Shown here piece by piece: positions 1 through 7,137 of a DNA stretch of 15,008 nucleotides. Numbering within the stretch: the stretch's first letter is position 1; every line of letters begins with the position of its first letter. The DNA is from Acidimicrobiia bacterium (GTDB taxonomy: Bacteria; Actinomycetota; Acidimicrobiia; IMCC26256; PALSA-555), in the NCBI GenBank assembly GCA_022865365.1, contig JALHSW010000137.1, positions 1-15,008 on the forward strand. The letters are read 5' to 3'. The translations under genes and the position numbers were made by a program. Below the pieces are notes generated by a model. The model had not been told where the DNA came from and did not search any database. It saw nothing but the letters and a program-made list of their open reading frames with translations.

Positions 1-24
1 CAGCCGATTTCGGTGCATGGACAT
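1..24 (-). CDS. Start of a divergent minus-strand gene, cut by the left edge
   Basis: Only eight codons are visible (Met-Ser-Met-His-Arg-Asn-Arg-Leu, reading leftwards from 24), so no function can be assigned. The case rests on a strong Shine-Dalgarno word, AAGGAG, on the minus strand at 32-27. It is two bases from an ATG at 24 and eight bases from a second in-frame ATG at 18. The spacing favours 18 as the true start. The open frame runs off the window without a stop. If real, the gene is divergent from the amidohydrolase at 192 and shares its control region, including the KstR-like palindrome at 144-159. A chance start-like sequence remains possible because so little is seen. Confidence 0.5.
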
Positions 25-26
25 TG

Positions 27-32
27 CTCCTT
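27..32 (-). promoter_or_regulatory. Shine-Dalgarno site of the left-edge gene
   Basis: The plus strand reads CTCCTT, which is AAGGAG on the minus strand. It lies eight bases from the ATG at 18 and two bases from the ATG at 24. It is the best argument that a gene leaves the window leftwards and that its start is at 18. Confidence 0.5.
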
Positions 33-38
33 GTATTA

Positions 39-49
39 GGCGGACCGCC
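39..49. repeat. Short perfect inverted repeat GGCGG-A-CCGCC
   Basis: Two five-base arms flank one central A, just upstream of the ribosome binding site of the left-edge gene. It could form a small hairpin in that gene's leader or be a protein site. In GC-rich DNA a match this short may be chance. Confidence 0.3.
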
Positions 50-143
50 GCACCCTAGTGACCGGTTGGCCACCCTGTCACGCGCTCCCGCGGTCGCCCC
101 CGCTTGTCTCGGGCCTTGTTTCAGGGAGGGGATTGCGGAGACA

Positions 144-159
144 CTGGAACCCGTTCCAG
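144..159. promoter_or_regulatory. KstR-like operator palindrome
   Basis: The sequence CTGGAACCCGTTCCAG has perfect seven-base arms around two central bases. Positions 145-158 fit the published mycobacterial KstR consensus TnnAACnnGTTnnA at every fixed base. KstR is the TetR-family repressor of cholesterol and sterol side-chain catabolism genes in Mycobacterium and Rhodococcus. The site lies 32 bases before the ATG at 192 and about 120 bases from the divergent gene at the left edge, a suitable place to control both. No regulator gene is in the window, so binding by a KstR homologue is inferred from the match alone. Confidence 0.6.
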
Positions 160-191
160 CGAGTCCAGTCCTGGCGAGCACGGGAGCGCGC

Positions 192-1937
192 ATGCTCGAC
201 GTCCTGATCCGTGGCGGCACCGTGGTCGACGGTACTGGCGCGCCCGCACGCCAGGCCGATGTCGGCATCCGCGCCGGTCGCGTCGTGATGGTTGGCCAGC
301 CGGGCGGCGAGTCGGTCGACGAGGACGCGACCGAGGTGGTGGATGCCACGGGGCTCGTCATCACGCCCGGCTTCGTCGACCCGCACACCCACTACGACGC
401 ACAGCTCTTCTGGGATCCGGCGGCATCGTCGTCGAGCCTGCACGGCGTCACGACGGTCATGGCGGGCAACTGTGGCTTCACGCTCGCGCCACTGAGCGAC
501 GGCGACGCCGACTACACGCGGCGGATGATGGCCAAGGTCGAGGGGATGCCTCTGGCCGCGCTCGAGCACGGCGTCCCGTGGGGCTGGTCGACATTCTCGG
601 AGTACCTCGATTGTCTCGATGGCGCGATCGGGGTCAACGCGGGCTTTCTCGTGGGGCACTGCGCGTTGCGCCGCAATGTCATGGGTGCCGATGCCGTCGG
701 GAGTGAGGCATCGCTGGAGCAGGTCGAGGCGATGGCGCGGCTCTTGCACGAGGCCATCGAGGCCGGCGGGATGGGGTTCTCGACGACGCTCGCCTTCACG
801 CACTCCGACGGTGACGGCGAAGCGGTGGCATCGCGCTGGGCGTCGCGCGATGAGGTGCTGGCCCTCTGCGCGGCGGTGCGTGACCACGAAGGCACCACGC
901 TGGAGTACGTCACCGATGGCTGCATGCGTGGGTTCCGTGACGACGAGATCGAGTTGATGGCGGCGATGAGCCTCGCGGGGCGTCGCCCACTGAACTGGAA
1001 CGTCCTCACCGTCGACTCCAAGGAGCCTGAGCGCTACCGCGCCCAGCTCGCAGCGTGCGAGCACGCGGCCGAGCAGGGCGGCCGAGCGGTGGCATTGACG
1101 ATGCCGGTGCTCGTCGAGATGAACATGAGCTTCGGGAGCTACTGCGCGCTGTTCATGCTGCCCGACTGGTCCGACGTGATGAGCCTCCCGGTGCCGGAGC
1201 GCATCGAGCGCCTGCGCGACCCTGCGGTTCGAGCACACCTGCTCGAGCGTTCGCGTTCCTCGGATGCCGGGGTGTTCACCCGGCTCACCGAGTGGGACAA
1301 GTACCAGATCGGCGACACGTACTCGGCCGACAATGATGGGCTGAAGGGTCGCCTCGTCGCCGACCTGGCGCGCGAACGCGGACAGGAGCCGTTCGACGCG
1401 CTCCTCGACATCGTCATCGCGGACGACCTCCGTACCGTGCTGTGGCCGCTCCCGACCGACGACGACGCCGAGAGCTGGGCGCTGCGGGTCGCGGCCTGGG
1501 GTCGCGACGACGTCCTGCTCGGCGGGTCGGATGCCGGCGCGCACCTCGACCGTATGTGTGGCGCGTCGTACACGACGCAGTTCCTCGGTGACTGCCTGCG
1601 GGGTCGACGGCTTGTGTCCCTGGAGCGGGCGGTGCAGATGCTCACCCAGGAGCCGGCCGCGCTCTTTGGTCTTCGTGATCGCGGGGTCCTCGCGGTCGGG
1701 GCGCAGGCCGACGTCGTGATCTTCGACCCCGCGACGGTCGACTCGGGCGCGGTGTCGATGGTGCACGACCTCCCGGGTGGCACTCCACGTCTCTTTGCCG
1801 GGGCAGTCGGCGTACGTCGCGTCTACGTGAACGGTCGCGCGGTGGCCGTTGACGGGGAGCTCACCGGTCAGCTCCCGGGCACCGTCCTGCGCTCGGGCCG
1901 AGACACCGAGACGGTCGGTGTTCCTGCTGGAGCGTGA
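192..1937 (+). CDS. Amidohydrolase A, D-aminoacylase-like superfamily member
   Basis: A 581-residue metal-dependent amidohydrolase of the N-acyl-D-amino-acid deacylase-like group (Amidohydro_3, COG3653). The N-terminal small domain (MLDVLIRGG) leads into the barrel, where GFVDPHTHYD supplies metal ligands H65 and H67. C94 in GNCGF has the same spacing to the HxH pair as the metal-bridging Cys of D-aminoacylase, and GGSDAGAH supplies the conserved Asp, D447. The histidine segment that follows in true D-aminoacylases (HHK-type) is not evident; the region reads PLNWNVL. The substrate is therefore probably not an N-acyl-D-amino acid, and a cyclic amide, lactam, ester or lactone is equally likely. 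The frame stays open back to 24, but ATG 192 is chosen because GGGAG (182-186) precedes it and amidohydrolase B begins with the same residues. No signal peptide is seen. It heads the plus-strand run behind a KstR-like site. Confidence 0.88.
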   Translation: MLDVLIRGGTVVDGTGAPARQADVGIRAGRVVMVGQPGGESVDEDATEVVDATGLVITPGFVDPHTHYDAQLFWDPAASSSSLHGVTTVMAGNCGFTLAPLSDGDADYTRRMMAKVEGMPLAALEHGVPWGWSTFSEYLDCLDGAIGVNAGFLVGHCALRRNVMGADAVGSEASLEQVEAMARLLHEAIEAGGMGFSTTLAFTHSDGDGEAVASRWASRDEVLALCAAVRDHEGTTLEYVTDGCMRGFRDDEIELMAAMSLAGRRPLNWNVLTVDSKEPERYRAQLAACEHAAEQGGRAVALTMPVLVEMNMSFGSYCALFMLPDWSDVMSLPVPERIERLRDPAVRAHLLERSRSSDAGVFTRLTEWDKYQIGDTYSADNDGLKGRLVADLARERGQEPFDALLDIVIADDLRTVLWPLPTDDDAESWALRVAAWGRDDVLLGGSDAGAHLDRMCGASYTTQFLGDCLRGRRLVSLERAVQMLTQEPAALFGLRDRGVLAVGAQADVVIFDPATVDSGAVSMVHDLPGGTPRLFAGAVGVRRVYVNGRAVAVDGELTGQLPGTVLRSGRDTETVGVPAGA

Positions 1938-1956
1938 CCGCGTTAGTGTCGCCCGC

Positions 1957-1971
1957 CTGACGCAGCGTCAG
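1957..1971. promoter_or_regulatory. Palindrome CTGACG-CAG-CGTCAG before the aldehyde dehydrogenase
   Basis: A perfect inverted repeat with six-base arms and a three-base spacer lies in the 54-base gap between amidohydrolase A and the aldehyde dehydrogenase, 20 bases before its GTG. The same arms and spacing recur at 11558-11572 before amidohydrolase B, so it is read as an operator for an unidentified dimeric repressor, possibly TetR type. A -10-like TAGTGT lies at 1944-1949, but no convincing -35 was found. It implies a second promoter inside the plus-strand run. The arms differ from the KstR-like sites, so a different regulator is likely. Confidence 0.55.
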
Positions 1972-1991
1972 ATCGAGGGAGCGAGCGGAGC

Positions 1992-3449
1992 GTGAAGCAG
2001 TATCGGTTGTTGATCGGGGGCGAGTGGGTCGACGGTGCCGACGGAACCTACGGCATCGTCAATCCGGCGACCGAGGAGATCGTGGGCGAGGCGCCGGAGG
2101 CGAGCGCCGCCGATGCCGAGGCGGCCGCCCAGGCCGCCCACGACGCCCTGCCGGCGTGGAAGCGCACGACGCCGGAGGAGCGCGCCAACCTTCTCCAGGC
2201 GCTCGCGCTCGAGATCCGCAAGCGCAGCGACGCCCTGCTCCCGCTCATCATGGCGGAGACCGGCGCCACGCTTTCGGTCGGCTCGGCCCTCCAGGTGCCG
2301 CAGGCGGTCGCCCGGTTCGAGCGCTACTCGCGCGGAGCGCTCCAGGACATCAACATCGCGCTCCCTCCCTCGATCATGGCGACGACGCCGCTCGCCGCGG
2401 GTGGCGTGATCGGCGGGATCGGTGTTCGCGCGCCGGTCGGCGTCGTCGCGTGCATCTCGCCGTACAACTTCCCGCTCGTCAACATGGCGGGGAAGGTCGG
2501 TCCGGCGCTCGCGACCGGCAACACGATCGTGATGAAGCCCGCACCCCAGGACCCGCTGGCGATCATCGAGTTTGCTGAGATCTGCGAGGCGGTCGGGTTC
2601 CCGCCCGGCGTGATCAACGTGGTGACGGGGTCGAAGCCCGACTCCGGCTCGGCCCTCGTGGAATCGAAGCACGTCAACATGATCAGCTTCACGGGATCGA
2701 CCGCCGTGGGTGTGAGCATCTACGAATCCGGGGCGAAGACGATGAAGCGCCTGCTCCTCGAGCTGGGAGGCAAAGGTGCGGCGATCGTCTGCGAGGACGC
2801 CGACGTCTCGAAGGCGATCGCGGCGCTCGTGAGCGTCTGGGGCTTCCACTCGGGGCAGATCTGCACGGCGCCCACGCGTGCGATCGTGCACCGCTCGTTG
2901 CACGACCAGCTCGTGGCCGGGTTGCGGGCGGTCGCATCGAACCTCAAGATCGGTGCGCCCGAGGCTTCCGACACGATCGTCGGGCCCGTGATCAGCGGTG
3001 TGCACCGCGATCGGGTCGAGTCGTTCATCACTTCGGGCGCGGGGGAGGGCGGCGAGCTCGTCGTCGACGGTCGTCGTCCTGCCGGCTTCGATCGCGGCTT
3101 CTACGTGGGCCCGACGCTCCTCGCCAACTGCACCAACGACATGCCGGTGGTGCGCGAGGAGATCTTCGGCCCGGTCATCGTGGTCGTTCCCTTCGACACC
3201 GAGGACGAGGCGATCGCGATCGCGAACGACTCCGACTACGGCCTGTACGACTACGTCTTCTCCGAGGACACGGCGAGGGCCTACGGCATCGCGCAACAGC
3301 TCGAGGCGGGCAACGTCGGGATCAACACCGCCCAACGCAACCACGAGTCACCGTTCGGTGGGTTCAAGATGAGCGGTGTCGGGCGCGACGGGGGCGACTT
3401 CGGTCTCCACGCGTACACCGAGCTGCAGAGCATCGTCTGGCCCGGGTGA
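1992..3449 (+). CDS. NAD(P)-dependent aldehyde dehydrogenase
   Basis: A full-length 485-residue member of the ALDH superfamily, which oxidises an aldehyde to the carboxylic acid (or CoA-independent equivalent) with NAD(P). Visible landmarks in order are N159 in SPYNFP, the nucleotide-site FTGSTAVG near 233-240, the general base E257 in ELGGKG, the catalytic Cys C291 in SGQICTA, and E390/F392 in EEIFGP. All key residues are present. The start is GTG, with purine-rich GAGGGA at 1975-1980 and GGAG at 1987-1990 upstream. It is followed after 25 bases by an alcohol dehydrogenase, so the pair could take a primary alcohol to an acid. A palindrome at 1957-1971 suggests it can be controlled separately from amidohydrolase A. 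The exact substrate cannot be read from sequence; benzaldehyde- or vanillin-type ALDHs are possible relatives. Confidence 0.93.
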   Translation: MKQYRLLIGGEWVDGADGTYGIVNPATEEIVGEAPEASAADAEAAAQAAHDALPAWKRTTPEERANLLQALALEIRKRSDALLPLIMAETGATLSVGSALQVPQAVARFERYSRGALQDINIALPPSIMATTPLAAGGVIGGIGVRAPVGVVACISPYNFPLVNMAGKVGPALATGNTIVMKPAPQDPLAIIEFAEICEAVGFPPGVINVVTGSKPDSGSALVESKHVNMISFTGSTAVGVSIYESGAKTMKRLLLELGGKGAAIVCEDADVSKAIAALVSVWGFHSGQICTAPTRAIVHRSLHDQLVAGLRAVASNLKIGAPEASDTIVGPVISGVHRDRVESFITSGAGEGGELVVDGRRPAGFDRGFYVGPTLLANCTNDMPVVREEIFGPVIVVVPFDTEDEAIAIANDSDYGLYDYVFSEDTARAYGIAQQLEAGNVGINTAQRNHESPFGGFKMSGVGRDGGDFGLHAYTELQSIVWPG

Positions 3450-3474
3450 TCGTGGAGCCTGAGAGAGGACTCGC

Positions 3475-4590
3475 ATGAAGGCACTGGTCTACGACGGGAA
3501 GCAGGCCGCGATCCGCAATGACGTCGAGGTGCGGCAGCCCGGGCCGACCGAGGTCAAGGTGCGGGTCACCTCGGCCGGCTTGTGTCACAGCGACCTCAGC
3601 GTGATCGACGGGGTGATCCAGTGGCCGCCGCCCGCGGTGCTCGGCCACGAGGGTGCTGGTGTCGTCGACGTGGTGGGGGAGGCCGTCACCCATGTGGCTC
3701 CCGGTGACCACGTCGTACTCCACACGCTCGCGTTCTGCGGACAGTGCAAGTGGTGCAACACCGGCCGACCGGCGTACTGCCGCAAGAGCATCTCGAACGC
3801 GAGCCAGCCGTTCACCGTCGGTGGGGAGGCGGCGTGGAACTTCGCGGCGACGTCTTGCCTTTCCGAGTACACGGTCGTCCAGGGTGTGCAGTGTGTGAAG
3901 GTCGACCCCGAGCTCGACCTCTCAGTCGCCTGCCTCATCGGCTGCGGGGTGCTCACCGGCATCGGGTCGGTGTGGAACCGCACGGATCTCGGGCTCGGCG
4001 ACACCTGTGTCGTCTTCGGGGTCGGCGGGGTGGGCCTCAACGTGATCCAGGCCGCGAAGGTGAAGGGCGCGCAGCGGATCATCGCGGTCGACACGGTCGC
4101 GGCGAAGGAGCAGGCCGCACGTGAATTCGGCGCGACCGACTTCATCCTGGCGGGGGAGGGCGTCGACGTCGTCGCGAAAGTCCGGGATTGGTTCCCGACG
4201 GTCATCGCCAACGTGGTCGGGTCCTTCGGCGAAGGCGGTGTCGACTACGCGTTCGACTGTGTCGGGCACCCGGAGATCCTGAACCAGTGCCTCGAGATGC
4301 TCGACTGGGGCGGCACCGCGGTGGCCGTCGGCGTACCGGCCGCGACGGCGACGGTTCCGGCCCGGGTCACGAACTTCACCCATGTCGAGCGGACGGTCAC
4401 CGGTTCGCGCGCGGGTTCACATCGCCCGCACTGGGACATCCCGCTCATCGTCGACGCGTACCAGCGGGGGCTCATCAAGCTCGACGAGCTGGTGAGTGAA
4501 CGGTATCCGCTCGACGACTGGGAGACCGCGGTGCACGACTTGCACGAGGGGAAGCTCGCTCGGGGCGTCCTCACGGTGTCGGCGCCGTAG
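3475..4590 (+). CDS. Zinc-dependent medium-chain alcohol dehydrogenase
   Basis: A 371-residue MDR-family enzyme that interconverts an alcohol and an aldehyde or ketone. Catalytic zinc ligands are C37 (GLCHSD), H58 with E59 (GHEGAG), and C157 in the CLIGCGVLTG segment. The structural zinc is held by C88, C91, C94 and C102, with the usual spacing. The Rossmann motif G182-V-G184-G185-V-G187 is followed by D206 at the end of the next strand (IIAVD), which favours NAD over NADP. This layout is that of class III-like and nicotinoprotein-like bacterial alcohol dehydrogenases. The ATG start is preceded by a GAGAGAGG stretch (3461-3468) at good distance. Its position directly after an aldehyde dehydrogenase suggests a two-step alcohol to acid oxidation. 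Confidence 0.93.
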   Translation: MKALVYDGKQAAIRNDVEVRQPGPTEVKVRVTSAGLCHSDLSVIDGVIQWPPPAVLGHEGAGVVDVVGEAVTHVAPGDHVVLHTLAFCGQCKWCNTGRPAYCRKSISNASQPFTVGGEAAWNFAATSCLSEYTVVQGVQCVKVDPELDLSVACLIGCGVLTGIGSVWNRTDLGLGDTCVVFGVGGVGLNVIQAAKVKGAQRIIAVDTVAAKEQAAREFGATDFILAGEGVDVVAKVRDWFPTVIANVVGSFGEGGVDYAFDCVGHPEILNQCLEMLDWGGTAVAVGVPAATATVPARVTNFTHVERTVTGSRAGSHRPHWDIPLIVDAYQRGLIKLDELVSERYPLDDWETAVHDLHEGKLARGVLTVSAP

Positions 4591-4602
4591 TACGCACGCG
4601 AC

Positions 4603-5340
4603 GTGGCCACGGTCGTCATCGAGGAGAGGTTCTGCGGGCCGCCGCGGTCGGGGCACGGTGGGTATGCCGCCAGCCTGGTCGCCGAGGTGCTCGGGAACCC
4701 GGCCGAGGTCACCCTGTCGGCGCCACCCCCGCTCGGCGTACCGCTCGAGCTCGTCCGCAACTCGGATGGAACCGCGGTCCTTTCCGACGGGGAGATGCTC
4801 ATCGCCTCCGGGCGCGAGGTCGAGGCGGTGTCGGTGGACGCCTCGTTCCCGGACGGTCTCGGCGCCGTGCGCTGGGCCGACGCCGACGCGGCGGCCGAAC
4901 GCTACGAGGAGCTCACGGCGCCCCATCCGTTCCCGACGTGCTTCGGGTGCGGACCGGCGCGCGAGCCCCGCGAGGCGCTCGCACTGCGCACGGGTCCGGT
5001 AGCCGGGCAGCCGGGGCTCTTCGCGGCACCGTGGGTCCCGAGCGCCGCGTACGCGCCCGACGACGGGAACCTCGCGGCCCGGATGGTCTGGGCCGCGCTC
5101 GACTGCCCCACCGGGGCGCCGTTCCTGGCCCGGGGTCTCGCCGTCGTGCTCGGGCGACTCGCAGTCGACGTCCGCGGGCCCGTGTCGGTCGGGTACCGGT
5201 ACATCATCGCTGTGCGCGCGACTGGCGACGACGGTCGCAAGCACCACGCCGAGGCGGTGCTCGCGACCGACATGGGGAACGTGCAGGCGGTCGCACGCGC
5301 GACGTGGATCGAAGTAGACGTGGCAGGGTTTCTGGGATGA
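4603..5340 (+). CDS. Double-hotdog acyl-CoA thioesterase-like protein
   Basis: A 245-residue protein I place in the hotdog-fold thioesterase-like group. The opening RFCGPPRSGHGGYAASL resembles the conserved start of double-hotdog proteins (GPP, then GGY and a helix), and the second half (residues about 135-235) looks like another hotdog unit. Between the halves is C113-F-G-C116-G-P in HPFPTCFGCGP, a motif recurring in this uncharacterised subgroup, whose paired cysteines could bind metal. The role would be hydrolysis or binding of an acyl-CoA or related thioester, but that is inferred. The start is GTG, 12 bases after the previous stop with no clear Shine-Dalgarno, so translation is probably coupled to the alcohol dehydrogenase. 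A pure ligand-binding role is the main alternative. Confidence 0.72.
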   Translation: MATVVIEERFCGPPRSGHGGYAASLVAEVLGNPAEVTLSAPPPLGVPLELVRNSDGTAVLSDGEMLIASGREVEAVSVDASFPDGLGAVRWADADAAAERYEELTAPHPFPTCFGCGPAREPREALALRTGPVAGQPGLFAAPWVPSAAYAPDDGNLAARMVWAALDCPTGAPFLARGLAVVLGRLAVDVRGPVSVGYRYIIAVRATGDDGRKHHAEAVLATDMGNVQAVARATWIEVDVAGFLG

Positions 5341-5352
5341 GGGGGGAGTGAC

Positions 5353-6282
5353 ATGGCAATGCCGCCCGAGGTGAAGGCGCTCGCGGCGAAGGTCCGGAAC
5401 TGGGGCCGCTGGGGCGACGACGACGAGATCGGCACGCTGAACCTCATCACCGATGACGTGGTGAAGGCGGCTGCGAAAGAGATCACCACCGGTAAGCGGC
5501 TCGCGCTCGGCATACCGCTCGACGAGAACGGTCCGCAGATCGGCGTGGTCCCGGGCCGTGACAACCCGGTGCGCGAGATGATCATGGTCAACACGCCAAT
5601 CACCGGGGATCCCACGAACTTCACCACGAGCGACGACAAGGTCGCGATGGGGATCCAGGCGGGCACCCACTGGGACGCGCTCGCTCATGTGAGCTACGAG
5701 GGGAACCTCTACAACGGCGTGAAGTCGAGCGAGGTCATCACCGCTGCTGGTGCCGCGCGGATGGGGATCGACAAGATCACGACGATCGTCAGCCGCGGCG
5801 TGCTGCTCGACGTCGCGAAGGCGAAGGGCGTCGATCGAATCGAAGGCAGCTACCCGCTCACGGGCGCGGACCTCGACGCCGCGTGCGAACTCGGCAAGGT
5901 CCAGGTGCGATCCGGCGACGTCGTGCTGATCCGCACCGGGCAGATGCAACTGTTCTTCGCGGGGGATCGGGAGGCGTATCTCACACCGTCCCCGGTACCA
6001 TCGCTGCAGACGGTTGAGTGGTTCCACTCTCACGACGTCGTGGCGGTCGCGACCGACAACTCCACCTTCGAGTGCTACCCGTCCGAGCGTGAGGACGCGA
6101 TGCTGCCCGTCCATCTGCTGCACCTCGTCGACATGGGGATGACGCAAGGCCAGAACTGGAACCTCGAGGAGCTCGCTGAGGACTGTGCGGCCGACGGTCG
6201 ATACTCGTTCTTCCTCGACGCGTCACCCATGCCCTTCACGCACGGGGTCGGCAGCCCGGTCAACCCGATCGTGATCAAGTAG
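5353..6282 (+). CDS. Putative cyclase family metal hydrolase (kynurenine formamidase-like)
   Basis: A 309-residue protein of the cyclase family (PF04199, COG1878), which includes kynurenine formamidase and other metal-dependent hydrolases of cyclic or formyl amides and of lactones. The family motif HxGTHxDxxxH appears as QAGTHWDALAH, with H106, D108 and H112 intact but Gln at 102 in place of the first His. The C-terminal part (HLLHLVDMGMTQGQNWNLEEL) matches the family's LH..L...G....NLEEL pattern. The change at 102 may mark a longer subfamily common in actinobacterial catabolic clusters and may alter metal binding. The ATG start has a very G-rich Shine-Dalgarno (5341-5348). It lies 12 bases after the thioesterase-like gene and four bases before an SDR, consistent with cotranscription. 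Hydrolytic opening of a ring is its most plausible role. Confidence 0.85.
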   Translation: MAMPPEVKALAAKVRNWGRWGDDDEIGTLNLITDDVVKAAAKEITTGKRLALGIPLDENGPQIGVVPGRDNPVREMIMVNTPITGDPTNFTTSDDKVAMGIQAGTHWDALAHVSYEGNLYNGVKSSEVITAAGAARMGIDKITTIVSRGVLLDVAKAKGVDRIEGSYPLTGADLDAACELGKVQVRSGDVVLIRTGQMQLFFAGDREAYLTPSPVPSLQTVEWFHSHDVVAVATDNSTFECYPSEREDAMLPVHLLHLVDMGMTQGQNWNLEELAEDCAADGRYSFFLDASPMPFTHGVGSPVNPIVIK

Positions 6283-6286
6283 CGCG

Positions 6287-7126
6287 ATGTCCGGTGGCTC
6301 GAAGCGCGACGAGCCGATCGCCGATCCGATCAGGGGGCGCGTTGTCCTCGTGACCGGGGCGTCGTCGGGGATCGGCGCCGCGAGTGCAGTTGCGCTGGCC
6401 GAGGCCGGGGCGACTGCGGTCGCGCTCTGCGCCCGGCGTGAGGAGCGGCTGCGCGAGGTCCTCGAGCGCTGCAGGGAGCACGCGCCGGGCTCCGCGATGT
6501 TCCCGGTGGATCTCGTCGATCTCGACTCCCTCCCCGAGCTCGCGCAGCGCGTCGAAGCCGAGCTCGGTCCGGTCGACCTGCTCGTGAACAACGCCGGCGT
6601 CGCGAAGCGTCGGCGCATGCCGGATCTCACCGTGGCCGAGCTCGATGGCGTGATGCGGGTCAACTTCTACGCGCCCGTCGTGCTCACGGGGGCGTTGCTC
6701 CCCGGCATGGTCGAGCGGGGCCACGGCCGGATCGTCAACGTCTCGTCGATGGGTACTCGTAGCGCCGCGTTGCGCGTCGGGGCCTACGCCGCGTCCAAGG
6801 CCGCGCTCGAGCTCTGGACTGAGGGGCTGATGCTCGATCTCCTGGGGACGGGCGTGCGTGCCCAGCTGCTGGTGCCCGGGACGACCAGGACGGAGTTCTC
6901 GCAGCCGACCGATGACAACGAGCCGCCGTTTCCGCCCGACCCGAACGCGCAGGACGCGGCGGATGTCGCCGCGGCACTCATCGCGCTGCTCCGATCCGAC
7001 GACTTCGAGGGATTCGCCAGCGACGCGCACGCGGCGACCTCGCTCGCCAAGCGCTCCGATCCGAACGCCTTCCTGGCCTCGGTGCGGGACCACCTCGCGC
7101 CGCCGACAACCGGTTCCGACCGATAG
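6287..7126 (+). CDS. Short-chain dehydrogenase/reductase 1
   Basis: A 279-residue classical SDR that would oxidise or reduce a hydroxyl/keto group with NAD(P). The cofactor motif is T23-G-A-S-S-G-I-G30. The basic residues after the second strand (LCARREERL) suggest NADP preference. NNAG is present, and the catalytic set is S154 with Y167 and K171 in the YAASK motif. The C-terminal region (residues about 205-275) is rich in Pro, Asp and Ala, includes QPTDDNEPPFPPDPNAQDAAD, and resembles the extended tail of steroid- or acyl-reducing SDRs. ATG 6287 starts only four bases after the cyclase stop with no clear ribosome binding site, so coupled translation is likely. Substrate is unknown. Confidence 0.9.
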   Translation: MSGGSKRDEPIADPIRGRVVLVTGASSGIGAASAVALAEAGATAVALCARREERLREVLERCREHAPGSAMFPVDLVDLDSLPELAQRVEAELGPVDLLVNNAGVAKRRRMPDLTVAELDGVMRVNFYAPVVLTGALLPGMVERGHGRIVNVSSMGTRSAALRVGAYAASKAALELWTEGLMLDLLGTGVRAQLLVPGTTRTEFSQPTDDNEPPFPPDPNAQDAADVAAALIALLRSDDFEGFASDAHAATSLAKRSDPNAFLASVRDHLAPPTTGSDR

Positions 7127-7137
7127 GGTCCTCGGCC

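Noticed and set aside
24..191. Upstream extension of amidohydrolase A by 56 residues in the same open frame
   Set aside because: The extra residues look like translated promoter DNA, contain the KstR-like palindrome, and have no counterpart in amidohydrolase B; a ribosome site precedes ATG 192.
78..1766. Long minus-strand open frame opposite amidohydrolase A, and similar ones opposite the other genes (for example 1968-3344, 4417-6147, 11664-13439)
   Set aside because: They are Arg/His/Asp-rich shadows caused by high GC at third positions; no domain or sensible start is seen, and the opposite strands carry clear enzymes.
192..1937. Naming amidohydrolase A or B as a D-aminoacylase or dihydropyrimidinase
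   Set aside because: The HxH, Cys and Asp match the superfamily, but the second His segment of D-aminoacylases is not seen and the neighbours do not suggest amino-acid or pyrimidine metabolism.
7105..7118. AACCGGTT core resembling a KstR site just before SDR 2
   Set aside because: The outer T and A of the consensus are both G, and it lies inside the end of SDR 1; taken as chance.
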